In this document: positions 23,288-31,494 of the stretch, piece by piece
Layout of the letters: each line of letters starts with the position of its first letter
How positions within the stretch are numbered: the first letter of the stretch is position 1
From: Enhydrobacter sp.
GTDB lineage: Bacteria > Pseudomonadota > Alphaproteobacteria > Reyranellales > Reyranellaceae
Assembly (NCBI GenBank): GCA_026126105.1
Contig: JAHCJV010000047.1
Location: 1 to 43,130, forward strand
Direction of reading: 5' to 3'
DNA: 43,130 bases
Translations under genes and position numbers: made by a program
The notes under the pieces: generated by a model
What the model saw: the letters and a program-made list of their open reading frames with translations, nothing else
The model's database searches: none
What the model was told of the DNA's origin: nothing

Positions 23288-24217
23288 TCATGTGAACCGC
23301 ATTCCAACCGCGAGGCCGCTCGCCGTGGCCCATTCGCCGGCACCGACTTTTGGACCGTCGGCAGGCTTCACGCGGGTGACTTTGATGCGGCCGTCGGGGC
23401 AGACCACCGTGAAGCCGTCGGCATCGACGGCGACGACGTCACCGTACTTGCCGCCTATGCCCTTCGGATCCTTGGCCGGCAGCGGCGTCACCTCGAAGAT
23501 CTGCAGGGTCTTGCCGTCGAGCGTCGTCCAGGCGCCGGGCACGGGATTGCAGCCGCGCACCAGCGGGTCGATCTGACGCCAAGACTTGCCCCAGTCGATT
23601 CGCGCGATGTCGGCCGTGGCGCGGCCCTCGTAGGTGGCCTTCGACTCGTCCTGCTTCATGCGCGGCGCCTTGCCGGCCTTCACCAGGTCGACCGCTTCGA
23701 GCATGGCGTCGACTCCCATCGGGAACAGGCGCTTGAAGTAGAGATCGCCCATCGTGTCGGTCGGGCCGAGCGGCGTCGTCTTGGTCAGGAGCACATCGCC
23801 CGTGTCGAGTCCGTTGTCCGGCCAGAAGATCGACAGGCCGGTCTCCTTCTCGCCGAGGATGATCGGCCAGTTGATCGCCGACGCCCCGCGATAGGCCGGC
23901 AGCAGCGATGGGTGATACTGGATCGAGCCGTGCGTCGGGATGTTCAGGAACTCCTCGGGCACGAAGAGCGTCACGAAGGCCATGACCTGCAGGTCGGGCT
24001 TCAGCGCCTTGAACTCTTCCCACACCTCGGGCTTGCGGTAGGAGGCGGGCTGGAACACCGGGAGTCCGGCAGCGACCGCCGCTTCCTTGAGCGGATCGGG
24101 CTTCTGCCCGGGCTTCTCCGGCGCCACATAGACGCCGACGACGTCGTCGCCCCGCTTTAACAGCGCTTCCAGCACCGCCTTGCCGAAGGCCTGCTGGCCA
24201 TGAACCACGATGCGCAT
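23288..24217 (-). CDS. Formyltransferase-fold protein resembling the 10-formyl-THF hydrolase domain of ALDH1L1
   Basis: A 309-residue, two-domain formyltransferase. It is closer in pattern to the N-terminal hydrolase domain of 10-formyltetrahydrofolate dehydrogenase than to Met-tRNA formyltransferase. Shared features are Y101-H102-P-S-L-L-P, R110-G-A-S-A-I-N-W, S129-I-F-W and G136-L-D-T-G-D, plus A-T-Y-E-G and P-G-A-W-T in the second half. Catalytic H102 and D138 are present at the family spacing of 36; the residue two before the His is Q100, where Fmt has Asn and ALDH1L1 Ile. It lies four bases after frc and before fhs. Possible roles are 10-formyl-THF hydrolase, or formyl transfer between CoA and THF; the latter is speculation. 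It would commonly be mis-annotated as fmt. Confidence 0.8.
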   Translation of the reverse strand: MRIVVHGQQAFGKAVLEALLKRGDDVVGVYVAPEKPGQKPDPLKEAAVAAGLPVFQPASYRKPEVWEEFKALKPDLQVMAFVTLFVPEEFLNIPTHGSIQYHPSLLPAYRGASAINWPIILGEKETGLSIFWPDNGLDTGDVLLTKTTPLGPTDTMGDLYFKRLFPMGVDAMLEAVDLVKAGKAPRMKQDESKATYEGRATADIARIDWGKSWRQIDPLVRGCNPVPGAWTTLDGKTLQIFEVTPLPAKDPKGIGGKYGDVVAVDADGFTVVCPDGRIKVTRVKPADGPKVGAGEWATASGLAVGMRFT

Positions 24218-24221
24218 GGGG

Positions 24222-25685
24222 CTACTCCGCTGCCTGGGCCTTCGGGGCTTCGCCAGTCGCGCCGGATGCTTTGATCTCGGCGATCTGGCGCGGCGTGAAC
24301 TTCAGCACCTTCGACAGGATCTCGTCCGTGTGCTCGCCCAGGAGCGGCGAGCGGGCCACTTCGGTGATCGAGTCGGAGAGCTTGATCGGGTTGCCGACGG
24401 ACAGGTATTTGCCGCGCGTCGGATGGTCGACCTCGACGACAGTACCGGTGTCGCGCAGCGATGGTTCCTCGGCCAGCTCCTTCATCGACAGGATTGGGCC
24501 GACCGGAATATCAAGCGCATTGCACTCGTTCATGACCTCGAACTTGGTCTTGGTCATGGTCCACTGCTCGATGCGCTCGAAGATCTGCTTGAGTCGCGGC
24601 AAGCGCGCCGGCGGCTTTGCGAAATCGGGATGGGTCTTCCACTCGGGCTCGCCGATCATGTCGCAGATCTTCTCCCACACCGGCGCCTGGGTGATGAAGT
24701 AGATGTAGGCATTGGGATCGGTCTCCCAGCCCTTGCACTTCAGGATGACGCCGGGCTGGCCGCCGCCCGAATCGTTGGCCGCGCGCGGCACCGCCTCGCC
24801 GAACGGGATGCCTTCGCCGTACTGCGTATACTCCTTGAGCGGACCCGCCTTCAGCCGCTGCTGGTCGCGCAGCTTCACGCGGCAGAGGTTGAGCACGCCG
24901 TCCTGCATGGCGCACAGCACCTTCTGACCGCGCCCCGTCCGATTGCGCTGCATCAGGGCGCAGACGATGCCGAGCGCGAGATGCAGGCCGGTGCCCGAAT
25001 CGCCGATCTGCGCGCCGGTGACCAAGGGGATGCCGTCGCGAAAGCCGGTCGTCGAGGCGGCGCCGCCGGCGCATTGCGCCACGTTCTCGTAGACCTTGCA
25101 GTCCTCGTAGGGGCCGGGGCCGAAGCCCTTGACCGAGGCCACGATCATGCGCGGGTTCAGCGCGTGGATATGCTCCCAGGTCAGCCCCATGCGATCGAGC
25201 GCGCCCGGCGCGAAGTTCTCGACCAGTACGTCGCAGGTCTTCACCAGGCGCTCGAGTACGGCCATGCCCTGCTTGCTCTTGGAGTCGAGCGTGATCGAGC
25301 GCTTGTTGTGGTTCAGCATCGTGAAATAGAGGCTGTCGGCGCCCGGCACGTCCTGCAGCTGACCGCGCGTGATGTCGCCCTGGCCCGGACGCTCGACCTT
25401 GATCACGTCGGCGCCGAACCACGCCAGCAGCTGGGTGCAGGTCGGGCCCGATTGGACGTGGGTGAAATCTAGGATCTTCACGCCGTCCAGCGCCTTGCCG
25501 TCTTGTCCAAATGGCTTCTTCGACATCTTTGGCGCTTTCGATGTCGATTTGGCGACAACCTTCAGCACCGGCTTCTTTACCGACTTCACAATGGCCTTAG
25601 GAGCTTTGCCCCTCGCCGGCTTCGCCACCACCTTGGCCTTCGCTTTGCCCTTGGCCGGCGCCTTCTTTGCGATCTTCTTCGCCAT
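24222..25685 (-). CDS. frc: Formyl-CoA:oxalate CoA-transferase with Lys/Ala-rich N-terminal extension
   Basis: A 487-residue class III CoA-transferase. The catalytic aspartate is D229 in G-A-Q-I-G-D-S, matching D169 of the Oxalobacter enzyme. V-Y-E-N-V-A-Q-C-A-G-G-A-A, A-M-Q-D-G-V-L-N-L and the glycine loop S-G-G-G-Q-P-G agree closely. It transfers CoA from formyl-CoA to oxalate. Residues 1-60 are an unusual tail of Lys-Ala-Pro repeats, as in histone H1-like proteins, absent from the Oxalobacter protein. ATG 25685 has AGGGGA eight bases upstream and lies nine bases after the oxc stop. An internal ATG at 25526 (M54) would give the conventional 434-residue form but has no good ribosome site. 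A loop is shortened before the glycine loop. Confidence 0.93.
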   Translation of the reverse strand: MAKKIAKKAPAKGKAKAKVVAKPARGKAPKAIVKSVKKPVLKVVAKSTSKAPKMSKKPFGQDGKALDGVKILDFTHVQSGPTCTQLLAWFGADVIKVERPGQGDITRGQLQDVPGADSLYFTMLNHNKRSITLDSKSKQGMAVLERLVKTCDVLVENFAPGALDRMGLTWEHIHALNPRMIVASVKGFGPGPYEDCKVYENVAQCAGGAASTTGFRDGIPLVTGAQIGDSGTGLHLALGIVCALMQRNRTGRGQKVLCAMQDGVLNLCRVKLRDQQRLKAGPLKEYTQYGEGIPFGEAVPRAANDSGGGQPGVILKCKGWETDPNAYIYFITQAPVWEKICDMIGEPEWKTHPDFAKPPARLPRLKQIFERIEQWTMTKTKFEVMNECNALDIPVGPILSMKELAEEPSLRDTGTVVEVDHPTRGKYLSVGNPIKLSDSITEVARSPLLGEHTDEILSKVLKFTPRQIAEIKASGATGEAPKAQAAE

Positions 25686-25694
25686 CGTCGTCCC

Positions 25695-27425
25695 CTACTT
25701 CTTCTTAAGCTTGCTTTGCGGATTGAGATTGCCGATGCGGCCGCTCTCGCTCCCGGCCGCCGGATCGATCACCGCGTTGATCAGGGTGGGCTTGCCGGAG
25801 TCCATCGCCGCATTGACGGCGCGCTTCAGCTCGTCGGGGGTGGTGGCGTTGACGCCGACACCGCCGAACGCCTCCATCATCTTGTCGTAGCGCGAGCCCT
25901 TCACGAATACGGTCGGCGCCGGGTCGGTTCCGACCTTGTTGACGTCGGTGCCGCGATAGATGCCGTCGTTGTTGAACACGACGATGCAGACCGGAAGGTT
26001 GTACCGGCAGATCGTCTCGACCTCCATGCCAGAAAATCCGAACGCCGAGTCGCCCTCGATCGCGAGCACCGGCTTACCGGTCTCGACCGCGGCGGCGATG
26101 CACTGGCCCATCCCGATTCCCATCACGCCCCAGGTGCCGACATCGAGCCGCTTGCGTGGCTTGTACATGTCGATCACGCCGCGCGTCAGGTCGAGCGTGT
26201 TGGCGCCCTCGTTGACCAGGATCGCGTCGGGTCGTTCCTTGATGACGGCGCGCAGCACGCCGAGCGCGCCGTGATAGTCCATCGGGTTGTTGTTGTTCAT
26301 GAGGCGCGGCGCCATCTTGGCGACGTTCTCCTCGCGCTTGGCCGTGACCGCGCCCATCCAGTCCGCTGGCGCCTTGCTCCAGCTGCCGCCCATGGCTTCG
26401 AGCAGGGCCGCGACGCAGGAGCCGATGTCGCCCACCACGGGGCCGGCGATCTCCACGTTGGAATCCATCTCCTTGGGCTCGATGTCGATCTGGATGAATT
26501 TCTTGGGCGCATCGCCCCATGCCTTTCCCTTGCCGTGGCTCAGCAGCCAGTTGAGGCGGGCGCCGATCATCATCACGACGTCGGAATCCTTCAGTACGGT
26601 CGACCGCGCTGCGCCAGCACATTGCGGATGGGTGTCGGGCAGCAGGCCCTTGGCCATGCTCATCGGCAGGAACGGCACGCCGCTCTTCTCGACCAGCGCC
26701 TTGATCGCGTCGTCGGCCTGGGCGTAGGCCGCGCCCTTGCCGAGGATGATCAGCGGCTTCTTCGCGCCCTTCAGCACGTCGAGCGCCCGCCTTATCGAGT
26801 CGGGCGAGGGGATCTGCGCCGGGGCCGGATCGATCACCTTGACCAGCGACTTCCTGCCGGCTTCTGCGTTCATCACCTGGCCGAACAGCTTGGCCGGGAG
26901 GTCGAGATAGACGCCGCCGGGACGGCCGGAGACGGCAGCCCGGATGGCGCGCGCGAAGGCGATTCCGATGTCGGCGGCGTGCAGCACGCGGTAGGACGCC
27001 TTGCACATCGTCTTGGCGATGGCGAGCTGGTCCATCTCCTCGTAGTCGCCCTGCTGCAGGTCGACGATCTCTCGCTCCGACGAGCCCGAGATCAGGATCA
27101 TCGGGTAGCAGTTGGTGGTGGCGTGGGCGAGCGCCGTCAGGCCGTTCAGGAAGCCCGGCGCAGAAACGGTGAGGCAGACACCTGGCTTCTTCGTGAGGAA
27201 GCCGGCGATCGCCGCGGCATAGCCGGCGTTCTGCTCGTGCCGGAACGACAGCACGCGGATGCCGGCGGCCTGCGCCATGCGACCGAAATCGGTGATCGGA
27301 ATGCCGGGAACGCCGTAGATCGTCTCGAGGCCGTTCAGCTTCATCGCGTCAATGATGAGGTTGAAGCCGTCGGTCAATTCCCCAGTCTCGGCGTCGGGTT
27401 TCTCGAGTGCCGCTGCTTCGGCCAT
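25695..27425 (-). CDS. oxc: Oxalyl-CoA decarboxylase
   Basis: A 576-residue thiamine-diphosphate enzyme converting oxalyl-CoA to formyl-CoA and CO2. The cofactor glutamate is E64 in F-R-H-E-Q-N-A-G-Y-A. Y128-E129 in G-D-Y-E-E-M-D-Q correspond to the active-site Tyr/Glu pair. The ThDP motif runs G-D-S-A-F-G-F-S-G-M-E to N-N-D-G. The C-terminal E-S-G-R-I-G-N-L-N carries the Ser and Arg that close over the substrate in the Oxalobacter enzyme. ATG 27425 has GGAGG five bases upstream and is preferred over the ATG at 27497, which lies in gntR. It is 19 bases after the GntR stop. Confidence 0.96.
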   Translation of the reverse strand: MAEAAALEKPDAETGELTDGFNLIIDAMKLNGLETIYGVPGIPITDFGRMAQAAGIRVLSFRHEQNAGYAAAIAGFLTKKPGVCLTVSAPGFLNGLTALAHATTNCYPMILISGSSEREIVDLQQGDYEEMDQLAIAKTMCKASYRVLHAADIGIAFARAIRAAVSGRPGGVYLDLPAKLFGQVMNAEAGRKSLVKVIDPAPAQIPSPDSIRRALDVLKGAKKPLIILGKGAAYAQADDAIKALVEKSGVPFLPMSMAKGLLPDTHPQCAGAARSTVLKDSDVVMMIGARLNWLLSHGKGKAWGDAPKKFIQIDIEPKEMDSNVEIAGPVVGDIGSCVAALLEAMGGSWSKAPADWMGAVTAKREENVAKMAPRLMNNNNPMDYHGALGVLRAVIKERPDAILVNEGANTLDLTRGVIDMYKPRKRLDVGTWGVMGIGMGQCIAAAVETGKPVLAIEGDSAFGFSGMEVETICRYNLPVCIVVFNNDGIYRGTDVNKVGTDPAPTVFVKGSRYDKMMEAFGGVGVNATTPDELKRAVNAAMDSGKPTLINAVIDPAAGSESGRIGNLNPQSKLKKK

Positions 27426-27430
27426 GGTTT

Positions 27431-27435
27431 CCTCC
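27431..27435 (-). promoter_or_regulatory. Ribosome binding site fixing the oxc start
   Basis: GGAGG on the minus strand ends five bases before ATG 27425. It rules out the longer frame beginning at 27497, which would overlap gntR by 53 bases. Confidence 0.75.
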
Positions 27436-27444
27436 GGTTTCGAT

Positions 27445-28134
27445 TCAGTCGAGATAGTCGGCGTGCTTGGCGACATGCGCGGCCAGGCCGAGCGCATGCT
27501 GGCGCACCAGGTCTTCGGCGCGTGCGGTGTCGCGCGCTTCGAGTGCCTGGATGATGTTCAGGTGGTCGTGGATCGAGCGGTCGGCGCGGTCATCCTCGCC
27601 GATCGTCTGGCCGCGGATCATGCGCATGTGAGTGAACAGGTTCTCGGCCAGCCGGATCAGCACCTGGTTGCCGCTGAGCTCGATGATGGCCTGGTGAAAG
27701 GCGATGTTGACCTCGGAATATTCGTCGAGTCGGGCGTGCAAAGTGTCGCCGTCGAACTGCGCGAACATGCGGCGCAGCCCTGCGATGTCCTCGTCCCGGG
27801 CGGCCTCGGTGATGAGGCGCGCGGCCATGCTCTCCAGCGCTGCCCAGGCGGTGATCATCTCGATCACCTCGCGCTTGGTCTTGCGCACGACGTAGACGCC
27901 GCGGCGCGGGACGGAACGGACGAAGCCCTCGCGCTCGAGCTGCGCCATTGCCTCGCGCACGGGCGTGCGCGATACGCCGAAATCCTGCGCTAGCTGGCGT
28001 TCGTCGAGCCTGATGTCGGTGCGCGACCGATACACGTCCAATGACACGATGACGTTGCGCAAGGCGACATAGGCCTTGTCCTTGAACGTTTCCTTGCTGT
28101 CGATCGGAGCGACTAACAGGCGCGCTTCGCTCAT
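27445..28134 (-). CDS. GntR-family (FCD domain) regulator of the oxalate genes
   Basis: A 229-residue regulator starting M-S-E-A-R-L-L. Residues about 20-85 are the GntR winged helix, with L-D-E-R-Q-L-A-Q-D-F-G-V-S-R-T-P-V-R-E-A and the wing R-S-V-P-R-R-G-V-Y-V. The C-terminal FCD domain has H-x3-I (F-H-Q-A-I-I), then H-M-R-M-I-R and D-H-L-N-I-I-Q-A-L, the metal/ligand-binding histidine pattern of carboxylate-sensing FCD proteins. It sits between the transporter genes and oxc, so an acid, CoA ester or oxalate is the likely effector. ATG 28134 is preferred over 28176; GGGGGAAAG precedes it. Confidence 0.92.
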   Translation of the reverse strand: MSEARLLVAPIDSKETFKDKAYVALRNVIVSLDVYRSRTDIRLDERQLAQDFGVSRTPVREAMAQLEREGFVRSVPRRGVYVVRKTKREVIEMITAWAALESMAARLITEAARDEDIAGLRRMFAQFDGDTLHARLDEYSEVNIAFHQAIIELSGNQVLIRLAENLFTHMRMIRGQTIGEDDRADRSIHDHLNIIQALEARDTARAEDLVRQHALGLAAHVAKHADYLD

Positions 28135-28170
28135 GAACCGCTTTCCCCCTCGAGGCCGCCGGCTGCTGAG

Positions 28171-28190
28171 ATACATTATTCATTATTCCA
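28171..28190 (-). promoter_or_regulatory. AT-rich island with tandem CATTATT, candidate internal promoter/operator
   Basis: This 20-base stretch contains CATTATT twice in tandem (28174-28187) and is only about 25% GC in a very GC-rich window. It lies 37 bases upstream of the gntR start and between tctA and gntR. It probably holds a -10 element and a GntR site for gntR-oxc-frc and the genes beyond, allowing them to be expressed apart from the transporter. No clear -35 was found. Confidence 0.5.
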
Positions 28191-28235
28191 CGGCGGCGAA
28201 CGCGTCCAGCGGCTGGCCATGCCCAGGCTTCACAA

Positions 28236-29741
28236 TCACGCGGGGCTGCGCTGCCGGAAGAGTCGGCCGAGGAGGTTGGAGACCGCCGGCCAGAACAGGG
28301 CCACGAGGCCAAGGGCCATGATCGTGCCCACCAGGCCGCTCGACCAGAAAACGGAGACGCTGCCACCGGAGATCAGCAGCGACTGGCGGAACGCCTCCTC
28401 GGCCTTGTCGCCGAGCACGATCGCCAGCACCAGTGGCGCCAGCGGGTAGTTGCACTTCTTGAAAAAGTAGCCGACGACGCCGAACACCAGCATCATGATC
28501 ACGTCGAAGCTGTTGTTGTGCACGGTGTAGGCGCCGATGGCGCAGATCACCAGGATGATCGGGGCGATGATCCCGAATGGCACCCGCAGGATCGCCGCGA
28601 AGACCGGCACCATGGTGAGCACTACGGCCAGACCGACGATGTTGCCGAGATACATGCTGGCGATCAGGCCCCAGACGAAGTCCTTCTGCTCGACGAACAG
28701 CAAAGGCCCGGGCTGAAGCCCCCAGATCAGCAGGCCGCCCAGCAGGACGGCCGCGGTCGGAGAGCCGGGGACGCCGAGCGCCAGCATCGGCAGCAGGGCG
28801 GAGGTGCCGGCGGCGTGGGCGGCGGTCTCGGGAGCGATCACGCCCTCGATCTCGCCGGTGCCGAACTTGCCGCCGTCCTTGGAGGACCGCTTGGCAATGC
28901 CGTAGCTCATGAACGAGGCTGGCGTGGCGCCCGCCGGCGTGATGCCCATCCAGCAGCCGATCAGGCAGGAGCGCAGCATTGTGAGCCAGTAGCGCGGCAA
29001 CCCCTTCCAAGTCTGCCAGACTACGGTCGGATTTATCGCCGCGGCCTTGCCCCGGAAACTCAGGCCTTCCTCCATCGTGAGCAGAATCTCGCCGATGCCG
29101 AACAGCCCGATCACGGCGATGAGGAAATCGAAACCACCGAGCAGCTCGGTCGAGCCGAAGGTCAGCCGCAGGCTGCCGGTCACCGTGTCGGTGCCGACGG
29201 CGGCGAGCGCGAAGCCCAGCATCATCGCGGCGATGGTCTTGGCCGGCGGCTCCTTGCCCATGCCCACGAAGCTGCAGAACGCGAGGAAAAAGACGGAGAA
29301 TTTCTCCGCGGGGCCGAACTGGAGCGCGAAGCTGGCGACCAGCGGCGCAGCGAGCGTAATGACGATGACAGCGAACAGGGCACCGATGAAGGACGAGGTG
29401 AAGGCGGCGGTAAGCGCCTCGCCGGCTTGCCCCTTCTGCGCCATCGGATGGCCGTCGAAAGTCGTGGCGACCGACCACGGCTCGCCTGGGATGTTGAACA
29501 GGATCGAGGTGATGGCGCCGCCGAACAGGGCGCCCCAATAGATGCAAGACAGGAGGATGATGGCGGAGGTCGGCGGCATGCTGAAGGTGAGCGGCAGCAG
29601 GATCGCCACGCCGTTGGCACCGCCCAAACCTGGCAGCACACCGATGATCACGCCGAGGATGATCCCGACCAGCATGTAGAAGAAGTTGGTCCAGCTCAAT
29701 ACGACGGAAAATCCGTGCAGCAGATCGCTTATGCCTTCCAT
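28236..29741 (-). CDS. Tripartite tricarboxylate transporter permease, TctA family
   Basis: A 501-residue integral membrane protein with about ten to twelve segments. It has the TctA signatures G-V-I-I-G-V-L-P-G-L-G-G-A-N-G-V, F-N-I-P-G-E-P-W-S-V-A-T-T-F-D-G-H-P and a second L-A-L-G-V-P-G-S-P-T-A-A-V-L-L. The two Pro-Gly loops form the substrate and ion path. It is the large permease of a binding-protein-dependent carboxylate importer, 22 bases after TctB. Being upstream of gntR-oxc-frc on the same strand suggests oxalate or a related dicarboxylate as cargo. AGAGGG precedes the ATG. Confidence 0.94.
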   Translation of the reverse strand: MEGISDLLHGFSVVLSWTNFFYMLVGIILGVIIGVLPGLGGANGVAILLPLTFSMPPTSAIILLSCIYWGALFGGAITSILFNIPGEPWSVATTFDGHPMAQKGQAGEALTAAFTSSFIGALFAVIVITLAAPLVASFALQFGPAEKFSVFFLAFCSFVGMGKEPPAKTIAAMMLGFALAAVGTDTVTGSLRLTFGSTELLGGFDFLIAVIGLFGIGEILLTMEEGLSFRGKAAAINPTVVWQTWKGLPRYWLTMLRSCLIGCWMGITPAGATPASFMSYGIAKRSSKDGGKFGTGEIEGVIAPETAAHAAGTSALLPMLALGVPGSPTAAVLLGGLLIWGLQPGPLLFVEQKDFVWGLIASMYLGNIVGLAVVLTMVPVFAAILRVPFGIIAPIILVICAIGAYTVHNNSFDVIMMLVFGVVGYFFKKCNYPLAPLVLAIVLGDKAEEAFRQSLLISGGSVSVFWSSGLVGTIMALGLVALFWPAVSNLLGRLFRQRSPA

Positions 29742-29763
29742 CGACCCTCTCCGCTTGCGGACG

Positions 29764-30267
29764 CTAGAGCCCGAGCCAATCCTCGATCGGACCCTTGGGC
29801 AGCGGCACCAGGAACCACCGTTCGAATGTCACGTAGGTCAGGACCGGCAACGACAGGCTGATGCAGAGTGTCAATGGCCAGCCATAGCGCCCGAGCCAGC
29901 GCATGAAGCCCGCGATCAACAGCGCGGACGAGAGATAGATGCCGAGCCACGGCACCGCCGAGACGTAGATCGCCATCGGGACGACGATCTTGCGCACTTC
30001 GGCGAGCTGGCTCCATTCGGCGAACAGTCTGCGCGGCGAGATGGCAACCGCTCGCACGAAATTCACGACGCTCGCGAGCACGACGATCAGGCCCACCCAG
30101 AACGGGAAGAAGCCAGACTTCGGCCCTTCCTCACCCCAGCCGATGCCGGCCTGCAGGCTGCCGATGATGGTGATCGTGCCGAGCGCCAGGACGAAGAGGG
30201 CGACACATGCTTCGACAGTGCGCTGCCGTGGTCCCGGCGTGCCGGATGCTTGCGGAGTATTGGACAT
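29764..30267 (-). CDS. Tripartite tricarboxylate transporter small membrane protein, TctB family
   Basis: A 167-residue membrane protein with four hydrophobic segments (about 20-42, 53-75, 88-120, 128-150). E-E-G-P-K-S-G-F-F-P-F-W-V-G follows the first segment, a TctB hallmark. It pairs with the TctA permease. It begins 64 bases after the TctC stop and ends 22 bases before tctA, in the conserved order C-B-A. Confidence 0.88.
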   Translation of the reverse strand: MSNTPQASGTPGPRQRTVEACVALFVLALGTITIIGSLQAGIGWGEEGPKSGFFPFWVGLIVVLASVVNFVRAVAISPRRLFAEWSQLAEVRKIVVPMAIYVSAVPWLGIYLSSALLIAGFMRWLGRYGWPLTLCISLSLPVLTYVTFERWFLVPLPKGPIEDWLGL

Positions 30268-30331
30268 GGACGGTTCCCGCGACGCTACGAAGTGGTGCCT
30301 GATTGCCGAAAAGGTCCCGTCCGTCTCACTC

Positions 30332-31345
30332 TCAATTGGCCAGGAAGCCAGCTTCCTTCATCAGCTCGCGATGGCGCTTCTCTTCGTTTTCAACCCACTT
30401 GGCATACTCGCCGCCAGCCATGAACGTCGGGTTGAAGGCACCGTCGTGCATGAGTTGAGCCCATTCCGGCGTGGCACGCACCTTCTGCATGAGCTGCACA
30501 TAGTAGTCGACGGCGTCCTTGGGTACGCCGGCCGGCATGAAGATGCCGCGCAGCATCAGGTATTCGATGTCGAGACCTTGCGATTTGCAGGTCGGGATGT
30601 CGGCCCAGGACATGTCGCCCGCGATCTTGTCCTTGATCGGCAGCGGCTTGCCGTCGAACACGCACAGCGGCCGCAGCGCCCCGGCGCGCCACTGCGCGAC
30701 CGCCTCGATCGGATTGTTGACGGTCGCGTCGATATGCTTGCCGACCAGCTGGACGGCAACCTCGCCGCCACCCTTGTAGGGAATGTAGGTCATCTTCTTG
30801 CCGATCGCCCGCTGCATCGCGACGGTGATGATCTGGTCTTCCTGCTTGGAGCCCGTGCCGCCCAACTTGAACTTGCCGTCAGGAGAGGCTTTCACCGCCG
30901 CGACGAACTCCTGCGCGCTCTTGAACGGGGTCTCTGCATTGACCCACAGCACGAACTCGTCGAGCGCCATCATCGAAACAGGCGTCATGTCCTTCCAGGA
31001 GAAGGGAATGCCGGTTGCGAGCGGCGTCGTGAACAGGTTCGACAGCGTGATCACGAGCTTGTGCGGGTTGCCTTTGGCGTTCTTGATGTCGAGGAAGCCC
31101 TCGCCACCGGCGCCGCCCGCCTTGTTGACCACGACCATGGTCTGCTTCATCAGGCCGTGCTTGGCGACGATGCCCTGGATCATGCGCGCCATCTGGTCGG
31201 CGCCACCGCCGGTCCCCGCCGGGACGATGAATTCGACGGTGCGGGTCGGCTCCCAAGCCCATGCGGCGGGAGAAAAAAGGCTGGCTGCCAAAGCGGCTAC
31301 CATCGCCGTGACTCGCGAACGCCACCGGAAGTCGGTCATTGCCAT
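30332..31345 (-). CDS. Tripartite tricarboxylate transporter substrate-binding protein, TctC/Bug family
   Basis: A 337-residue periplasmic solute receptor. The signal peptide has R7-x-R-S-R, a hydrophobic core 13-26 and an A-W-A cleavage near residue 30. V-E-F-I-V-P-A-G-T-G-G-G-A-D-Q-M-A-R is the first carboxylate-binding loop of Bug proteins. I-P-Y-K-G-G-G-E and P-A-G-V-P-K-D are further signatures. It delivers a carboxylate to TctAB. It is the first gene of the oxalate set. ATG 31345 follows GGGAGGA by five bases and is preferred over the longer frame starting at 31465. Confidence 0.93.
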   Translation of the reverse strand: MAMTDFRWRSRVTAMVAALAASLFSPAAWAWEPTRTVEFIVPAGTGGGADQMARMIQGIVAKHGLMKQTMVVVNKAGGAGGEGFLDIKNAKGNPHKLVITLSNLFTTPLATGIPFSWKDMTPVSMMALDEFVLWVNAETPFKSAQEFVAAVKASPDGKFKLGGTGSKQEDQIITVAMQRAIGKKMTYIPYKGGGEVAVQLVGKHIDATVNNPIEAVAQWRAGALRPLCVFDGKPLPIKDKIAGDMSWADIPTCKSQGLDIEYLMLRGIFMPAGVPKDAVDYYVQLMQKVRATPEWAQLMHDGAFNPTFMAGGEYAKWVENEEKRHRELMKEAGFLAN

Positions 31346-31350
31346 GTTAT

Positions 31351-31357
31351 TCCTCCC
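31351..31357 (-). promoter_or_regulatory. Ribosome binding site fixing the TctC start
   Basis: GGGAGGA on the minus strand ends five bases before ATG 31345. The signal peptide begins right there, so the upstream in-frame ATG at 31465 is not used. Confidence 0.75.
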
Positions 31358-31494
31358 AAGGCCGTTGAGGCCTATCCCCGTATTTTTTGCGGTAATCTTG
31401 GGCGCCATGGGCAAGCCCGTCAAGGTCGCCGGCCATTCGTTGCGCTTCGTTGGCGAGACAGGCAAAGCACGGATATGGGCTTGGAGCGCGCGCC

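Noticed and set aside
23288..24217. Simple annotation as methionyl-tRNA formyltransferase
   Set aside because: The Asn of the Fmt catalytic N-x-H is absent, the H-P-S-L-L-P/I-N-W/S-I-F-W pattern is that of ALDH1L1, and the operon is metabolic rather than translational.
22349..27554. Long plus-strand frames (603 and 683 codons) opposite fhs, the ALDH1L1-like gene, oxc and gntR
   Set aside because: GC-skewed antisense shadows with His/Arg/Asp-rich composition. The real genes on the minus strand are complete and conserved.
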